From Pseudomonas siliginis (lineage in GTDB: Bacteria > Pseudomonadota > Gammaproteobacteria > Pseudomonadales > Pseudomonadaceae): a stretch of DNA of 64,000 nt. The notes under the pieces are model-generated. The model was not told where the DNA came from, made no database searches, and saw only the letters and a program-made list of their open reading frames with translations. The first letter of the stretch is position 1. Each line of letters begins with the position of its first letter. This document shows, one piece after another, positions 25,699 to 37,463 of the stretch. The position numbers and the translations under genes are program-made. Where the stretch lies: contig NZ_JAHSTW010000004.1 in assembly GCF_019145195.1 (NCBI RefSeq), positions 248,001-312,000 of the forward strand, in the 5' to 3' direction.

Positions 25699-25833
25699 CG
25701 GCCACCGACCGCCAAGGGCTTTTGGGCTTGCTTTCATTGGGGGTCGCATCCCTGGGTGGTGGTTACCTGACCAGTGCACTCCCCAACAACTTTGCCCTGA
25801 TTGTTAGGGGCTCTTCAGTGTGAAAAAAAAGCC

Positions 25834-26208
25834 GTGAAAAGCCAACGACCTGTAAACCTAGACCTAAGGACCATCAAACTCCCAGTCACTGCTTACACGT
25901 CCATTCTTCACCGTATCTCCGGTGTCATCCTCTTCGTGTGCCTTGCCATCATGCTTTACGCATTGGACAAGTCGCTGAGCTCCGAGGAAGGCTTCGGTCA
26001 GGTGAAAGCGTGTCTGACCAGTCCGCTAGCCAAGCTAGTGATTTGGGGCATCCTGTCCGCTCTGCTGTATCACCTGGTAGCCGGTGTGCGCCACTTGATC
26101 ATGGACATGGGCATCGGTGAGACGCTGGAAGGCGGCAAACTGGGCTCGAAAATCGTTATCGCCGTTTCCGTGGTGGTAATCGTTCTGGCAGGAGTCTGGA
26201 TATGGTAA
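25834..26208 (+). CDS. sdhC: Succinate dehydrogenase cytochrome b556 subunit
   Basis: 124 residues with three membrane helices. KSQRPVNLDLRTIKLPVTAYTSILHRISGVILF is the SdhC signature, with the Ser and Arg (SILHR) that form the quinone site, and the haem ligand is the His in LLYHLVAGVRHLIMD. I chose GTG 25834, which gives the usual N-terminus; the TTG at 25801 would add eleven residues. No strong ribosome site is visible for either. It overlaps sdhD by seven bases. Confidence 0.96.
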   Translation: MKSQRPVNLDLRTIKLPVTAYTSILHRISGVILFVCLAIMLYALDKSLSSEEGFGQVKACLTSPLAKLVIWGILSALLYHLVAGVRHLIMDMGIGETLEGGKLGSKIVIAVSVVVIVLAGVWIW

Positions 26209-26570
26209 CTAACGTCACTAACCTGTCGCGTTCGGGCCTCTATGACTGGATGGCACAGCGTGTGTCTGCGGTCGTTCTCGCGGCTTACTTCATCTTTCTG
26301 ATCGGATACATCGTCGCCAACCCTGGCCTCGAGTATGCCCAGTGGCATGAACTGTTCGCTCACAACGGAATGCGTATTTTCAGCCTGCTGGCCCTTGTTG
26401 CTCTGGGTGCTCACGCCTGGGTCGGCATGTGGACCATTGCGACCGACTACCTGACGCCAATGGCGTTCGGCAAGTCCGCAACGGCGATACGTTTCCTTTT
26501 CCAGGCAGTATGCGGCGTTGCGATGTTCGCTTACTTCGTCTGGGGTGTGCAGATTCTCTGGGGTATCTGA
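26202..26570 (+). CDS. sdhD: Succinate dehydrogenase membrane anchor subunit
   Basis: 122 residues, three helices. SGLYDWMAQRVSAVVLAAYFIFLIGY begins the family, and LLALVALGAHAWVGMWTIATDYL carries the second haem-side histidine and the Asp-Tyr (DY) quinone-site pair. It joins SdhC to anchor the SdhAB dehydrogenase in the inner membrane. It starts inside sdhC and ends three bases before sdhA. Confidence 0.97.
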   Translation: MVTNVTNLSRSGLYDWMAQRVSAVVLAAYFIFLIGYIVANPGLEYAQWHELFAHNGMRIFSLLALVALGAHAWVGMWTIATDYLTPMAFGKSATAIRFLFQAVCGVAMFAYFVWGVQILWGI

Positions 26571-26573
26571 TTC

Positions 26574-28346
26574 ATGGCTAACATTCCAACGATTTCTTTC
26601 GACGCCATCATTATTGGTGGTGGCGGTGCCGGCATGCGCGCTGCGCTGCAGCTGGCACAGGGCGGCCACAAGACTGCGGTGATCACCAAGGTTTTCCCGA
26701 CCCGTTCGCACACTGTGTCCGCACAGGGCGGCATCACGTGCGCCATCGCTTCCGCCGACCCGAACGATGACTGGCGCTGGCACATGTACGATACCGTCAA
26801 GGGTTCCGACTACATCGGTGACCAGGACGCTATCGAATACATGTGTCAGGAAGGCCCGGCTGCCGTGTTCGAGCTGGACCACATGGGTCTGCCGTTCTCG
26901 CGTACCGAGCAAGGCCGCATCTACCAGCGTCCGTTCGGTGGTCAGTCCAAGGACTACGGCAAGGGCGGTCAGGCTGCACGTACTTGCGCTGCGTCCGACC
27001 GTACCGGTCACGCGCTGCTGCACACGCTTTATCAGGGCAACCTGAAAGCCGGCACCACGTTCCTCAACGAGTACTACGCTGTTGATCTGGTGAAAAACCA
27101 GGAAGGCGAATTCGTTGGTGTGATCGCGATCTGCATCGAAACCGGCGAAACCTCCTACATCCGTGCCAAGGCCACCGTTCTGGCCACTGGCGGTGCGGGC
27201 CGTATCTACGCGTCCACCACCAACGCCCTGATCAACACCGGTGACGGCGTCGGCATGGCTCTGCGTGCTGGCGTGCCGGTACAAGACATCGAAATGTGGC
27301 AGTTCCACCCGACCGGCATCGCCGGCGCCGGTGTACTGGTTACCGAAGGTTGCCGTGGTGAAGGTGGTTACCTGATCAACAAGCACGGCGAGCGTTTCAT
27401 GGAGCGTTATGCTCCGAACGCGAAAGACCTTGCAGGTCGTGACGTGGTTGCCCGTTCGATGGTCAAGGAAATCATCGCCGGCAACGGTTGCGGTCCGAAT
27501 GGCGACCACGTAATGCTCAAACTCGACCACCTGGGCGAGGAAGTGCTGCACAGCCGTCTGCCAGGCATCTGCGAACTGTCGAAGACCTTCGCCCACGTTG
27601 ACCCGGTCGTTGCTCCGGTTCCGGTTGTGCCGACCTGCCACTACATGATGGGCGGCGTTGCCACCAACATTCATGGCCAGGCGATCACCCAGAACGCCGA
27701 AGGTCAGGACCAGATCATCCCTGGCCTGTTCGCGGTAGGCGAAGTGGCTTGCGTATCGGTACACGGTGCGAACCGTCTGGGCGGCAACTCGCTGCTCGAC
27801 CTGGTGGTATTCGGTCGCGCTGCCGGCCTGCACCTGGAAAAGGCGTTGACCGATGGCATCGAATACGACGACGCTACCGAGTCCGACATCGAAGCTGCAC
27901 TGTCGCGTCTGAACGCGCTGAACAACCGTACCGACGGTGAAGACGTTGCCACCCTGCGTCGCGAGCTGCAAAGCTGCATGCAGAACTACTTCGGTGTATT
28001 CCGTACCGGCGAATACATGCAGAAGGGCATCGCTCAGCTGGCCGATCTGCGCAAGCGTATCGCCAACGTGAAGATCAACGACAAGTCGCAAGCGTTCAAC
28101 ACTGCACGTATCGAAGCGCTGGAACTGCAGAACCTGCTGGAAGTGGCTGAAGCTACCGCCATCGCGGCCGAAGTACGTAAAGAGTCCCGCGGCGCTCACG
28201 CCCGTGAAGACTTCGAAGACCGTGATGACGAAAACTGGCTGTGCCACACCCTGTACTTCCCGGGTGACAAGCGCGTCACCAAGCGTGCCGTGAACTTCTC
28301 GCCGAAGACTGTTCCGACTTTCGAACCTAAAGTCCGGACTTATTAA
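26574..28346 (+). CDS. sdhA: Succinate dehydrogenase flavoprotein
   Basis: 590 residues. The FAD dinucleotide motif is [14 protein letters not shown] (13-25), the covalent FAD attachment histidine is H46 in [10 protein letters not shown], and [25 protein letters not shown] plus the capping-domain Arg in [10 protein letters not shown] make the dicarboxylate site. [18 protein letters not shown] near 400 is also diagnostic. It oxidises succinate to fumarate and passes electrons to SdhB. ATG 26574 is spaced by three bases from the sdhD stop. Confidence 0.98.
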   Translation: MANIPTISFDAIIIGGGGAGMRAALQLAQGGHKTAVITKVFPTRSHTVSAQGGITCAIASADPNDDWRWHMYDTVKGSDYIGDQDAIEYMCQEGPAAVFELDHMGLPFSRTEQGRIYQRPFGGQSKDYGKGGQAARTCAASDRTGHALLHTLYQGNLKAGTTFLNEYYAVDLVKNQEGEFVGVIAICIETGETSYIRAKATVLATGGAGRIYASTTNALINTGDGVGMALRAGVPVQDIEMWQFHPTGIAGAGVLVTEGCRGEGGYLINKHGERFMERYAPNAKDLAGRDVVARSMVKEIIAGNGCGPNGDHVMLKLDHLGEEVLHSRLPGICELSKTFAHVDPVVAPVPVVPTCHYMMGGVATNIHGQAITQNAEGQDQIIPGLFAVGEVACVSVHGANRLGGNSLLDLVVFGRAAGLHLEKALTDGIEYDDATESDIEAALSRLNALNNRTDGEDVATLRRELQSCMQNYFGVFRTGEYMQKGIAQLADLRKRIANVKINDKSQAFNTARIEALELQNLLEVAEATAIAAEVRKESRGAHAREDFEDRDDENWLCHTLYFPGDKRVTKRAVNFSPKTVPTFEPKVRTY

Positions 28347-28357
28347 GGGTGACCGCC

Positions 28358-29062
28358 ATGTTGCAAGTCAGTGTTTATCGCTACAACCCTGATCAGGACG
28401 CTGCGCCGTTCATGCAGGATTTCCAGGTCGATACCGGTGGTAAAGACCTGATGGTGCTGGACGTGCTGGCCCTGATCAAAGAGCAGGACGAAGGTTTCTC
28501 CTATCGTCGCTCCTGCCGTGAAGGCGTCTGCGGCTCCGACGGCATGAACATCAACGGCAAGAACGGTCTGGCCTGCATCACACCGCTGTCTGCCGTTGTA
28601 AAAGGCAACAAGCTGATCGTTCGTCCGCTGCCAGGTTTGCCGGTTATCCGTGACCTGGTCGTCGATATGAGCATCTTCTACAAGCAATACGAGAAGGTGA
28701 AGCCTTACCTGCAGAACGACACGCCGGCTCCGGCCATCGAGCGTCTGCAGTCGCCAGAAGAGCGCGAAAAGCTCGACGGTCTGTACGAGTGCATCCTGTG
28801 CGCCTGCTGCTCGACCTCTTGCCCGTCCTTCTGGTGGAACCCGGACAAGTTCCTGGGTCCTGCTGCGCTGCTGCAAGCCTACCGCTTCCTGGCAGACAGC
28901 CGCGACACCAAGACCAGCGAACGTCTGGCTTCACTTGACGACCCGTTCAGCGTTTTCCGCTGCCGGGGCATCATGAACTGCGTCAACGTATGTCCGAAAG
29001 GCCTGAACCCGACTAAGGCCATCGGTCACATCCGTAACATGCTGCTTTCGAGCGGCGTGTGA
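28358..29062 (+). CDS. sdhB: Succinate dehydrogenase iron-sulfur subunit
   Basis: 234 residues. Three Fe-S clusters can be placed: 2Fe-2S in SCREGVCGSDGMNINGKNGL plus the following AC, 4Fe-4S in CILCACCSTSCP, and 3Fe-4S in CRGIMNCVNVCPKGLNP. I prefer ATG 28358 (MLQVSVYRYNP) over GTG 28349 because it matches the family N-terminus and has AAGGG about eight bases upstream. Confidence 0.97.
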   Translation: MLQVSVYRYNPDQDAAPFMQDFQVDTGGKDLMVLDVLALIKEQDEGFSYRRSCREGVCGSDGMNINGKNGLACITPLSAVVKGNKLIVRPLPGLPVIRDLVVDMSIFYKQYEKVKPYLQNDTPAPAIERLQSPEEREKLDGLYECILCACCSTSCPSFWWNPDKFLGPAALLQAYRFLADSRDTKTSERLASLDDPFSVFRCRGIMNCVNVCPKGLNPTKAIGHIRNMLLSSGV

Positions 29063-29313
29063 TTCAGCTGCTGTAACCGTTGTACCGTAGAGGCTGTGGC
29101 GCGGGCTTCAACCCGCGTCATGGCTATAACCAGAGCCGTAGCCATAAGCTGCAGCTCTTCTTTTGAAGAAATGAGACAAGCAGGGGCATCCGGGCTGGTA
29201 CCCGGACTATCAGTGTGATCCTAGGTGGCTTGTTTTAGTCGCTGCATTCGGACTTCTGCAAGTTTGCTCGGTGTCGACACCGATGGTGTTCCCCTAACCG
29301 AGGGTGACCAAGC
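29063..29313 (+). other. Structured sdhB-sucA intergenic segment
   Basis: 251 bases with several perfect hairpins: CGCGGG-CTTCAA-CCCGCG at 29100-29117, ATGGCTA/TAGCCAT at 29120-29145, CCGGG-CTGGTA-CCCGG at 29190-29205, and the 14-base palindrome CGGTGTCGACACCG at 29269-29282. No T-tract terminator follows any of them. It may set the ratio of sdh to suc expression by processing or by an internal promoter. Confidence 0.6.
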
Positions 29314-32145
29314 ATGCAAGAAAGCGTGATGCAGCGCATGTGGAACAGCGCCTACCTTTCAGGTGGAAACGCTGCCTATGTGGAAGAGCTTTATGAGCTC
29401 TACCTGCACGACCCTAACGCTGTGCCAGAAGAGTGGCGCACCTACTTTCAGAAGTTGCCAGCCGACGGCAACTCTGCCACTGATGTTTCGCACTCGACGA
29501 TTCGCGATCATTTCGTGCTGCTGGCAAAGAACCAGCGCCGCGCCCAACCGGTTTCCGCCGGCAGCGTGAGCAGTGAGCACGAGAAGAAGCAAGTTGAAGT
29601 GCTGCGATTGATCCAGGCCTACCGTATGCGTGGCCACCAGGCAGCCCAGCTTGACCCGCTGGGGCTGTGGCAGCGTCCTGCACCTGCAGACCTGTCGATC
29701 AATCATTACGGCTTGACCAATGCCGATCTTGATACGACCTTCCGTGCCGGCGACCTGTTCATCGGCAAAGAGGAAGCGAGCCTACGCGAAATTCACGAAG
29801 CGTTGCAGCAGACATATTGCCGCACCATCGGCGCTGAATTCACGCACATCACCGATTCCGAGCAGCGCCAGTGGTTCCAGCAGCGTCTGGAAAGCGTGCG
29901 TGGCCGTCCGACGTACTCCGCCGACATCAAGAGCCACCTGCTTGAGCGCGTGACTGCCGGTGAAGGCCTGGAAAAATACCTCGGCACCAAATACCCGGGC
30001 ACCAAGCGTTTCGGTCTGGAAGGCGGCGAAAGCCTGATTCCGATGCTCGACGAACTGATCCAGCGTTCCGGCTCGTACGGCACCAAGGAAGTCGTCATCG
30101 GCATGGCCCACCGTGGCCGTCTGAACGTACTGGTCAACACCTTCGGCAAGAACCCGCGCGAGCTGTTCGACGAGTTCGAAGGCAAGAAGAAGGTCGAACT
30201 GGGTTCCGGTGACGTTAAATACCACCAGGGCTTCTCGTCCAACGTGATGACCACCGGCGGTGAAGTTCACCTCGCCATGGCGTTCAACCCGTCCCACCTG
30301 GAAATCGTTTCCCCGGTGGTTGAAGGTTCGGTGCGCGCCCGTCAGGACCGTCGCAACGACCTGACCGGTGAGAAAGTTCTGCCGATCTCCATCCACGGTG
30401 ACGCGGCATTCGCCGGTCAGGGCGTGGTCATGGAAACCTTCCAGATGTCGCAGACCCGCGGTTTCAAGACCGGCGGTACCGTGCACATCGTGATCAACAA
30501 CCAGGTCGGTTTCACCATCAGCAACCCGCTGGACTCGCGCTCCACCGAGTACGCCACCGACGTTGCCAAGATGATCCAGGCGCCGATCCTCCATGTGAAT
30601 GGTGATGATCCGGAAGCCGTGCTGTTCGTGACCCAACTGGCCATCGACTACCGCATGCAGTTCAAGCGTGACGTGGTGATCGATCTGGTCTGCTACCGTC
30701 GTCGCGGCCACAACGAGGCCGACGAGCCAAGCGGCACCCAGCCACTGATGTATCAGCAGATCACCAAGCAGCGCACCACCCGTGAGCTGTACGCTGATCG
30801 CCTGACTCAGGCCGGTGTGCTTGACGCTGAACGCGTTCAGGCCAAGGTCGACGAATACCGCAACGCGCTGGACAACGGTCTGCACGTAGTGAAATCGCTG
30901 GTCAAAGAGCCGAACAAAGAGCTGTTCGTCGACTGGCGTCCGTACCTGGGCCACGCCTGGACTGCGCGTCACGACACGCGTTTCGATCTCAAGACCCTGC
31001 AAGAACTGTCCGCCAAGCTGCTGGAAATTCCGGAAGGCTTCGTGGTTCAGCGTCAGGTCGCGAAGATCTACGAAGACCGTCAGAAGATGCAAGCCGGCGG
31101 CCTGCCGATCAACTGGGGTTACGCCGAAACCATGGCGTACGCGACCCTGGCGTTCGAAGGTCACCCGATTCGCATGACTGGTCAGGACATCGGCCGCGGT
31201 ACGTTCTCGCACCGTCACGCTGTGTTGCACAACCAGAAAGACGCGGGCACCTACATTCCGCTGCAGAACCTGTACGAAGGTCAGCCACGTTTCGACCTGT
31301 ACGACTCGTTCCTCTCGGAAGAAGCGGTACTGGCATTCGAATACGGTTACTCGACCACCACGCCAAACGCGCTGGTGATCTGGGAAGCCCAGTTCGGCGA
31401 CTTCGCCAACGGTGCTCAGGTCGTGATCGACCAGTTCATCACCAGCGGCGAGCACAAGTGGGGCCGTCTCTGCGGTCTGACCATGCTGCTGCCACACGGT
31501 TACGAAGGCCAAGGCCCTGAGCACAGCTCGGCTCGTCTTGAGCGTTACCTGCAGCTGTGCGCCGAGCACAACATTCAGGTGTGCATGCCGACCACGCCAG
31601 CACAGATCTACCACTTGCTGCGTCGTCAGGTGATCCGTCCGCTGCGCAAGCCGCTGGTCGTGCTGACGCCGAAGTCGCTGCTGCGCCACAAGCTGGCCAT
31701 CTCGACGCTGGAAGATCTGGCCGAAGGTTCGTTCCAGACCGTGATCCCGGAAATCGACGCACTGGACCCGAAAAAGGTCGAGCGCGTGGTTCTGTGCAGC
31801 GGCAAGGTCTACTACGACCTGCTGGAAAAACGCCGTGCCGAAGGCCGCGAAGATATCGCCATCGTGCGTATCGAGCAGCTGTATCCGTTCCCTGAGGACG
31901 ACTTGAAAGAAGTCCTGGCTCCATACACCAACGTCAAACACGCCGTTTGGTGTCAGGAAGAGCCGATGAACCAGGGTGCCTGGTACTGCAGCCAGCATCA
32001 CTTGCGTCGCAGCATCGCCAACCTCGACAAGACTCTCGTACTTGAGTACGCGGGCCGTGAGGCTTCGGCTGCGCCAGCTTGTGGTTACGCATCGATGCAC
32101 GCCGAGCAGCAGGAAAAACTGCTGCAAGATGCTTTCACTGTTTAA
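29314..32145 (+). CDS. sucA: 2-oxoglutarate dehydrogenase E1 component
   Basis: 943 residues. This ThDP-dependent decarboxylase transfers the succinyl group to the lipoyl arm of SucB. The N-terminal MQRMWNSAYLSGGNAAYVEELYELYLHDP binds E2. IGMAHRGRLNVLVN, HGDAAFAGQGVVMETFQMS (ThDP/Mg) and CYRRRGHNEADEPS (His loop) mark the first catalytic domain. GRGTFSHRHAVLHNQ, EYGYSTTTPNALVIWEAQFGDFANGAQV and LLPHGYEGQGPEHSSARLERYLQLC mark the second. Starts at ATG 29314 or the in-frame ATG 29329. Confidence 0.98.
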   Translation: MQESVMQRMWNSAYLSGGNAAYVEELYELYLHDPNAVPEEWRTYFQKLPADGNSATDVSHSTIRDHFVLLAKNQRRAQPVSAGSVSSEHEKKQVEVLRLIQAYRMRGHQAAQLDPLGLWQRPAPADLSINHYGLTNADLDTTFRAGDLFIGKEEASLREIHEALQQTYCRTIGAEFTHITDSEQRQWFQQRLESVRGRPTYSADIKSHLLERVTAGEGLEKYLGTKYPGTKRFGLEGGESLIPMLDELIQRSGSYGTKEVVIGMAHRGRLNVLVNTFGKNPRELFDEFEGKKKVELGSGDVKYHQGFSSNVMTTGGEVHLAMAFNPSHLEIVSPVVEGSVRARQDRRNDLTGEKVLPISIHGDAAFAGQGVVMETFQMSQTRGFKTGGTVHIVINNQVGFTISNPLDSRSTEYATDVAKMIQAPILHVNGDDPEAVLFVTQLAIDYRMQFKRDVVIDLVCYRRRGHNEADEPSGTQPLMYQQITKQRTTRELYADRLTQAGVLDAERVQAKVDEYRNALDNGLHVVKSLVKEPNKELFVDWRPYLGHAWTARHDTRFDLKTLQELSAKLLEIPEGFVVQRQVAKIYEDRQKMQAGGLPINWGYAETMAYATLAFEGHPIRMTGQDIGRGTFSHRHAVLHNQKDAGTYIPLQNLYEGQPRFDLYDSFLSEEAVLAFEYGYSTTTPNALVIWEAQFGDFANGAQVVIDQFITSGEHKWGRLCGLTMLLPHGYEGQGPEHSSARLERYLQLCAEHNIQVCMPTTPAQIYHLLRRQVIRPLRKPLVVLTPKSLLRHKLAISTLEDLAEGSFQTVIPEIDALDPKKVERVVLCSGKVYYDLLEKRRAEGREDIAIVRIEQLYPFPEDDLKEVLAPYTNVKHAVWCQEEPMNQGAWYCSQHHLRRSIANLDKTLVLEYAGREASAAPACGYASMHAEQQEKLLQDAFTV

Positions 32146-32189
32146 CGCCTTCGCGCTGACTGAAACCGAATTTTAAGGACCCACAGATA

Positions 32190-33416
32190 ATGGCTATCGA
32201 AATCAAAGCCCCGTCATTCCCGGAATCGGTTGCCGATGGCACCGTTGCCACCTGGCACAAGAAACCAGGTGAGGCCGTCAAGCGTGACGACCTGATCGTC
32301 GACATCGAAACCGACAAAGTCGTGCTCGAAGTGTTGGCTGAGGCAGACGGCGTGCTGGGCGCAATCGTTGCCGAAGAGGGCGCTACCGTTCTGTCGAACC
32401 AGGTCCTGGGCTCAATCGAAGAGGGCGGCGCTGCTGCTGCCGCTCCTGCCGCCGCTGCTGCTCCGGCTGCTACTGCAGCTGCCGCACCGGCTGCTGCCGA
32501 TGGCGAAGATGACCCGATTGCAGCTCCTGCCGCTCGCAAGCTGGCTGAAGAGAACGGCATCAACATCGCTTCCGTTGCCGGCACCGGCAAGGGCGGTCGT
32601 GTGACCAAGGAAGACGTGGTAGCAGCGGTTGCTGCCAAGAAAGCCGCTCCGGCCGCCGCACCTGCCAAGGCTGCTGCTCCTTCGGCTGCTGCGCCTATGT
32701 TCGCTGCCGGCGACCGCATCGAGAAGCGCGTACCGATGACTCGCGTACGTGCCACCGTGGCCAAGCGTCTGGTTGAAGCCCAGTCGAACATGGCGATGCT
32801 GACCACGTTCAACGAAGTCGACATGACCGAAGTCATGGCCCTGCGTTCGAAGTACAAGGACCTGTTCGAGAAGTCCCACAACGGCGTACGCCTGGGCTTC
32901 ATGTCGTTCTTCGTGAAAGCGGCCACCGAAGCGCTGAAACGCTTCCCGGCTGTCAACGCGTCGATCGACGGCGGCGACATCGTTTACCACGGCTATGCGG
33001 ACATCGGCGTTGCCGTTTCCAGCGACCGTGGTCTGGTGGTACCGGTTCTGCGTAACGCCGAGCTGATGAGCCTGGCTGAAATCGAAGGCGGCATCGCAAC
33101 ATTTGGCAAGAAAGCCCGTGACGGCAAACTGTCGATGGACGAGATGACCGGTGGTACCTTCACCATCACCAACGGTGGTACCTTCGGTTCGATGATGTCG
33201 ACGCCGATCGTCAACCCGCCGCAGGCAGCGATTCTGGGCATGCACAACATCATCCAGCGTCCGATGGCCATCAACGGTCAGGTCGTGATCCGTCCGATGA
33301 TGTACCTGGCTCTGTCCTACGATCACCGCCTGATCGATGGCAAAGAAGCTGTGACCTTCCTGGTGACCATCAAGAACCTGCTGGAAGATCCGGCTCGTCT
33401 GTTGCTGGATATCTAA
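32190..33416 (+). CDS. sucB: 2-oxoglutarate dehydrogenase E2 (dihydrolipoyl succinyltransferase)
   Basis: 408 residues. One lipoyl domain (1-76) carries the lipoylated lysine in [12 protein letters not shown] flexible Ala/Pro-rich linker follows, then the E1/E3-binding domain (about 108-145: [21 protein letters not shown]). A second Ala/Pro linker leads to the acyltransferase core, which ends in the catalytic [16 protein letters not shown] 32190 follows TTAAGGACCCACAGATA. Standard single-lipoyl SucB. Confidence 0.98.
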   Translation: MAIEIKAPSFPESVADGTVATWHKKPGEAVKRDDLIVDIETDKVVLEVLAEADGVLGAIVAEEGATVLSNQVLGSIEEGGAAAAAPAAAAAPAATAAAAPAAADGEDDPIAAPAARKLAEENGINIASVAGTGKGGRVTKEDVVAAVAAKKAAPAAAPAKAAAPSAAAPMFAAGDRIEKRVPMTRVRATVAKRLVEAQSNMAMLTTFNEVDMTEVMALRSKYKDLFEKSHNGVRLGFMSFFVKAATEALKRFPAVNASIDGGDIVYHGYADIGVAVSSDRGLVVPVLRNAELMSLAEIEGGIATFGKKARDGKLSMDEMTGGTFTITNGGTFGSMMSTPIVNPPQAAILGMHNIIQRPMAINGQVVIRPMMYLALSYDHRLIDGKEAVTFLVTIKNLLEDPARLLLDI

Positions 33417-33421
33417 AAAGC

Positions 33422-33501
33422 AGCTGCAAGCTTTCAGCTACAAGCCTCAAGCTCAAGGCGAGCGGGTGGGCTTGCAGCTTGAAGCTTGCGGCTTGTAGCT
33501 T
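33422..33501. repeat. AGCTGCAAGC-type inverted repeat between sucB and lpd
   Basis: The left arm AGCTGCAAGCTTTCAGCTACAAG is answered by GCTTGCAGCTTGAAGCTTGCGGCTTGTAGC on the right, giving an imperfect hairpin of roughly 30-base arms within the suc operon. The same word family occurs after actP (23161-23190). Confidence 0.8.
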
Positions 33502-33524
33502 TATTGCTAAAGAGGATTTTTTGA

Positions 33525-34961
<1,437 letters not shown>

Positions 34962-35044
34962 GACATAATAAGAAACCACGGCGGCAACGGCCCGTCGTGA
35001 GCCTTGCGAGCAAGACTCACCGCGGAATGTCCGCCGGACGCAGT

Positions 35045-35067
35045 CTTGCGTAGCCCAGCTACGCAAG
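35045..35067 (+). other. Perfect hairpin in lpd-sucC gap
   Basis: CTTGCGTAG-CCCAG-CTACGCAAG is a 9-base perfect stem. The 182-base gap (34962-35143) otherwise codes for nothing. No T-run follows, so it is not a terminator; it may protect or separate the sucCD message. Confidence 0.6.
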
Positions 35068-35143
35068 CAGCAGTCACAGGTGGCGCGGCACTCAAACGAG
35101 CGCAGCGCCGAATGCGCAGTACCTAACGAAGACGGTAAAAAGC

Positions 35144-36310
35144 ATGAATCTTCACGAGTATCAGGGTAAGCAGCTGTTCGCTGAATACGGCCTGCCAGTT
35201 TCCACTGGTTATGCAGTAGACACCCCGGAAGCAGCAGCAGAAGCTTGCGACAAAATCGGTGGCAACGAGTGGGTCGTCAAAGCCCAGGTTCACGCCGGTG
35301 GTCGCGGTAAAGCGGGCGGCGTAAAGCTGGTTCGCAGCAAAGAAGACGCCAAAGCCTTCGCACAGCAGTGGCTGGGCAAGCGTCTGGTGACTTACCAGAC
35401 TGACGCCAATGGCCAGCCAGTCACCAAGATCCTGGTTGAATCGTGCACTGATATCGCTAAAGAGCTGTACCTGGGCGCTGTCGTTGACCGTTCGAGCCGT
35501 CGCATCGTGTTCATGGCTTCCACCGAAGGTGGCGTGGACATCGAGAAAATCGCTCACGACACTCCAGAAAAAATTCTCAAGGCCACTATCGATCCACTGG
35601 TTGGCGCTCAGCCATCCCAGGGTCGCGAGCTGGCATTCCAGCTGGGTCTGGAAGGCAAGCAGGTCACTCAGTTCGCCAAGATCTTCGTAGGTCTGGCCAA
35701 GCTGTTCAAAGACCACGACCTGGCTCTGCTGGAAGTGAACCCGCTGGTGATCAAGGCTGACGGCGATCTGCACTGCCTCGACGCGAAGATCAACATCGAC
35801 GCCAACGCCATGTACCGTCAGCCTAAGCTGAAGGCTTTCCACGATCCGTCGCAGGACGATCCGCGCGAAGCGCACGCTGCCAAGTTCGAACTGAACTACG
35901 TAGCCCTGGAAGGCAACATCGGCTGCATGGTCAACGGTGCCGGTCTGGCCATGGGTACCATGGACATCGTCAACCTGCATGGCGGCAAGCCAGCCAACTT
36001 CCTCGACGTAGGTGGTGGCGCTACCAAGGAACGCGTTACTGAAGCGTTCAAGATCATCCTGTCCGACCAGAACGTCGCGGCAGTACTGGTCAACATCTTC
36101 GGCGGCATCGTTCGCTGCGACATGATTGCCGAAGGCATCATCGGCGCCGTGAAAGAAGTCGGCGTGAAAATCCCGGTTGTTGTTCGCCTTGAAGGCAACA
36201 ACGCTGAGCTGGGCGCTAAAGTACTTGCAGAAAGCGGTTTGAACATCATCGCTGCTACCAGCCTGACCGACGCTGCTCAACAAGTTGTCAAAGCTGCGGA
36301 GGGCAAATAA
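35144..36310 (+). CDS. sucC: Succinyl-CoA synthetase beta subunit
   Basis: 388 residues. [24 protein letters not shown] starts the ATP-grasp domain, and [18 protein letters not shown] is the nucleotide-binding loop. [23 protein letters not shown] holds the Mg ligands, and the C-terminal [17 protein letters not shown] and [19 protein letters not shown] form the CoA-ligase beta part. It makes ATP or GTP from succinyl-CoA with SucD. Its stop overlaps the sucD start by one base. Confidence 0.98.
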   Translation: MNLHEYQGKQLFAEYGLPVSTGYAVDTPEAAAEACDKIGGNEWVVKAQVHAGGRGKAGGVKLVRSKEDAKAFAQQWLGKRLVTYQTDANGQPVTKILVESCTDIAKELYLGAVVDRSSRRIVFMASTEGGVDIEKIAHDTPEKILKATIDPLVGAQPSQGRELAFQLGLEGKQVTQFAKIFVGLAKLFKDHDLALLEVNPLVIKADGDLHCLDAKINIDANAMYRQPKLKAFHDPSQDDPREAHAAKFELNYVALEGNIGCMVNGAGLAMGTMDIVNLHGGKPANFLDVGGGATKERVTEAFKIILSDQNVAAVLVNIFGGIVRCDMIAEGIIGAVKEVGVKIPVVVRLEGNNAELGAKVLAESGLNIIAATSLTDAAQQVVKAAEGK

Positions 36311-37194
36311 TGAGCGTCCTGATCAACAAAGACACCAAAGTTATCTGCCAGGGTATTACCGGTTCGCAAGGTAGTTTCCACACCCAGCAAGCCATCGAAT
36401 ACGGCACCAAGATGGTTGGTGGCGTAACTCCAGGCAAAGGCGGCACCGAGCACCTGGGTCTGCCAGTGTTCAACACCGTAAAAGACGCAGTAGCTGCCAC
36501 TGGCGCTACCGCCAGCGTGATCTACGTTCCGGCTCCGTTCTGCAAGGACTCGATCCTGGAAGCGGCATTCGGCGGCATCAAGCTGATCGTCTGCATCACC
36601 GAAGGCATTCCTACCCTGGACATGCTGGACGCCAAGGTCAAGTGCGACGAGCTGGGCGTAGTCCTGATCGGCCCTAACTGCCCAGGCGTGATCACCCCAG
36701 GCGAATGCAAGATCGGCATCATGCCAGGTCACATTCACTTGCCAGGCAAGGTCGGTATCGTTTCGCGTTCCGGCACCCTGACCTACGAAGCTGTGAAGCA
36801 GACCACTGACGCCGGTTTCGGTCAGTCGACTTGCGTCGGCATCGGCGGTGACCCGATCCCGGGTTCGAACTTCATCGACATCCTGAAGCTGTTCCAGGAA
36901 GACCCGAAGACCGAGGCGATCGTGATGATCGGCGAGATCGGCGGTTCGGCTGAAGAAGAAGCGGCTGCCTACATCAAGGCTAACGTGACCAAGCCGGTTG
37001 TTTCCTACATCGCTGGTGTGACTGCTCCTCCGGGCAAGCGCATGGGCCATGCTGGCGCAATCATCTCTGGCGGCAAAGGCACTGCAGACGAGAAATTCGC
37101 TGCGCTGCAAGACGCAGGCGTAAAAACCGTGCGTTCGCTGGCAGACATCGGCAAGGCCCTGGCCGAGCTGACTGGCTGGGAAGTGAAGAAGTAA
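36310..37194 (+). CDS. sucD: Succinyl-CoA synthetase alpha subunit
   Basis: 294 residues. The CoA-binding Rossmann domain begins [47 protein letters not shown] and [14 protein letters not shown] follow. The phosphorylated histidine lies in [19 protein letters not shown] near residue 247. Last gene of the TCA operon, followed by a hairpin at 37222. Confidence 0.98.
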   Translation: MSVLINKDTKVICQGITGSQGSFHTQQAIEYGTKMVGGVTPGKGGTEHLGLPVFNTVKDAVAATGATASVIYVPAPFCKDSILEAAFGGIKLIVCITEGIPTLDMLDAKVKCDELGVVLIGPNCPGVITPGECKIGIMPGHIHLPGKVGIVSRSGTLTYEAVKQTTDAGFGQSTCVGIGGDPIPGSNFIDILKLFQEDPKTEAIVMIGEIGGSAEEEAAAYIKANVTKPVVSYIAGVTAPPGKRMGHAGAIISGGKGTADEKFAALQDAGVKTVRSLADIGKALAELTGWEVKK

Positions 37195-37221
37195 GCTTCG
37201 GCTGACTTTTTAGCTCCAGCA

Positions 37222-37249
37222 ACAAAGGCCACCTTCGGGTGGCCTTTGT
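37222..37249 (+). terminator. Terminator-like hairpin after sucD
   Basis: ACAAAGGCCACC-TTCG-GGTGGCCTTTGT is a perfect 12-base stem with a stable tetraloop. The T-tail is short, so termination may depend on further factors. Confidence 0.75.
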
Positions 37250-37281
37250 CGTTCCTGGCGTATGAGAATTTTGAGAGCTGT

Positions 37282-37414
37282 AGTGACGAGGGGATTTATC
37301 CCCGCTGGGCTGCGAAGCGGCCCCCATGCTAGCGACCATGATCAGTCAGGCAGTTCCAGCTCGGATTCTTTGGGACTGCTGCGCAGTCCAACGGGGATAA
37401 ATCCCCTCGCCACA
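37282..37414. repeat. REP pair (family B)
   Basis: Inverted copies of GTGRCGAGGGGATTTATCCCC between sucD and brnQ. Confidence 0.95.
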
Positions 37415-37463
37415 GGTTTGCTGTGATGAATACAGGTTCTCTGTATGAAAAATAGATATGTAA

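Noticed and set aside
26070..28247. 725-codon open frame on the minus strand opposite sdhA
   Set aside because: It lies exactly over sdhA, has no ribosome site or family resemblance, and is the usual shadow of a GC-rich gene.
29063..29313. Possible tRNA or known sRNA in the sdhB-sucA gap
   Set aside because: Hairpins are present, but no tRNA cloverleaf, CCA end or recognisable sRNA family.
29782..32127. 781-codon open frame on the minus strand opposite sucA
   Set aside because: Shadow of sucA; the translation is low-complexity and lacks domain features.
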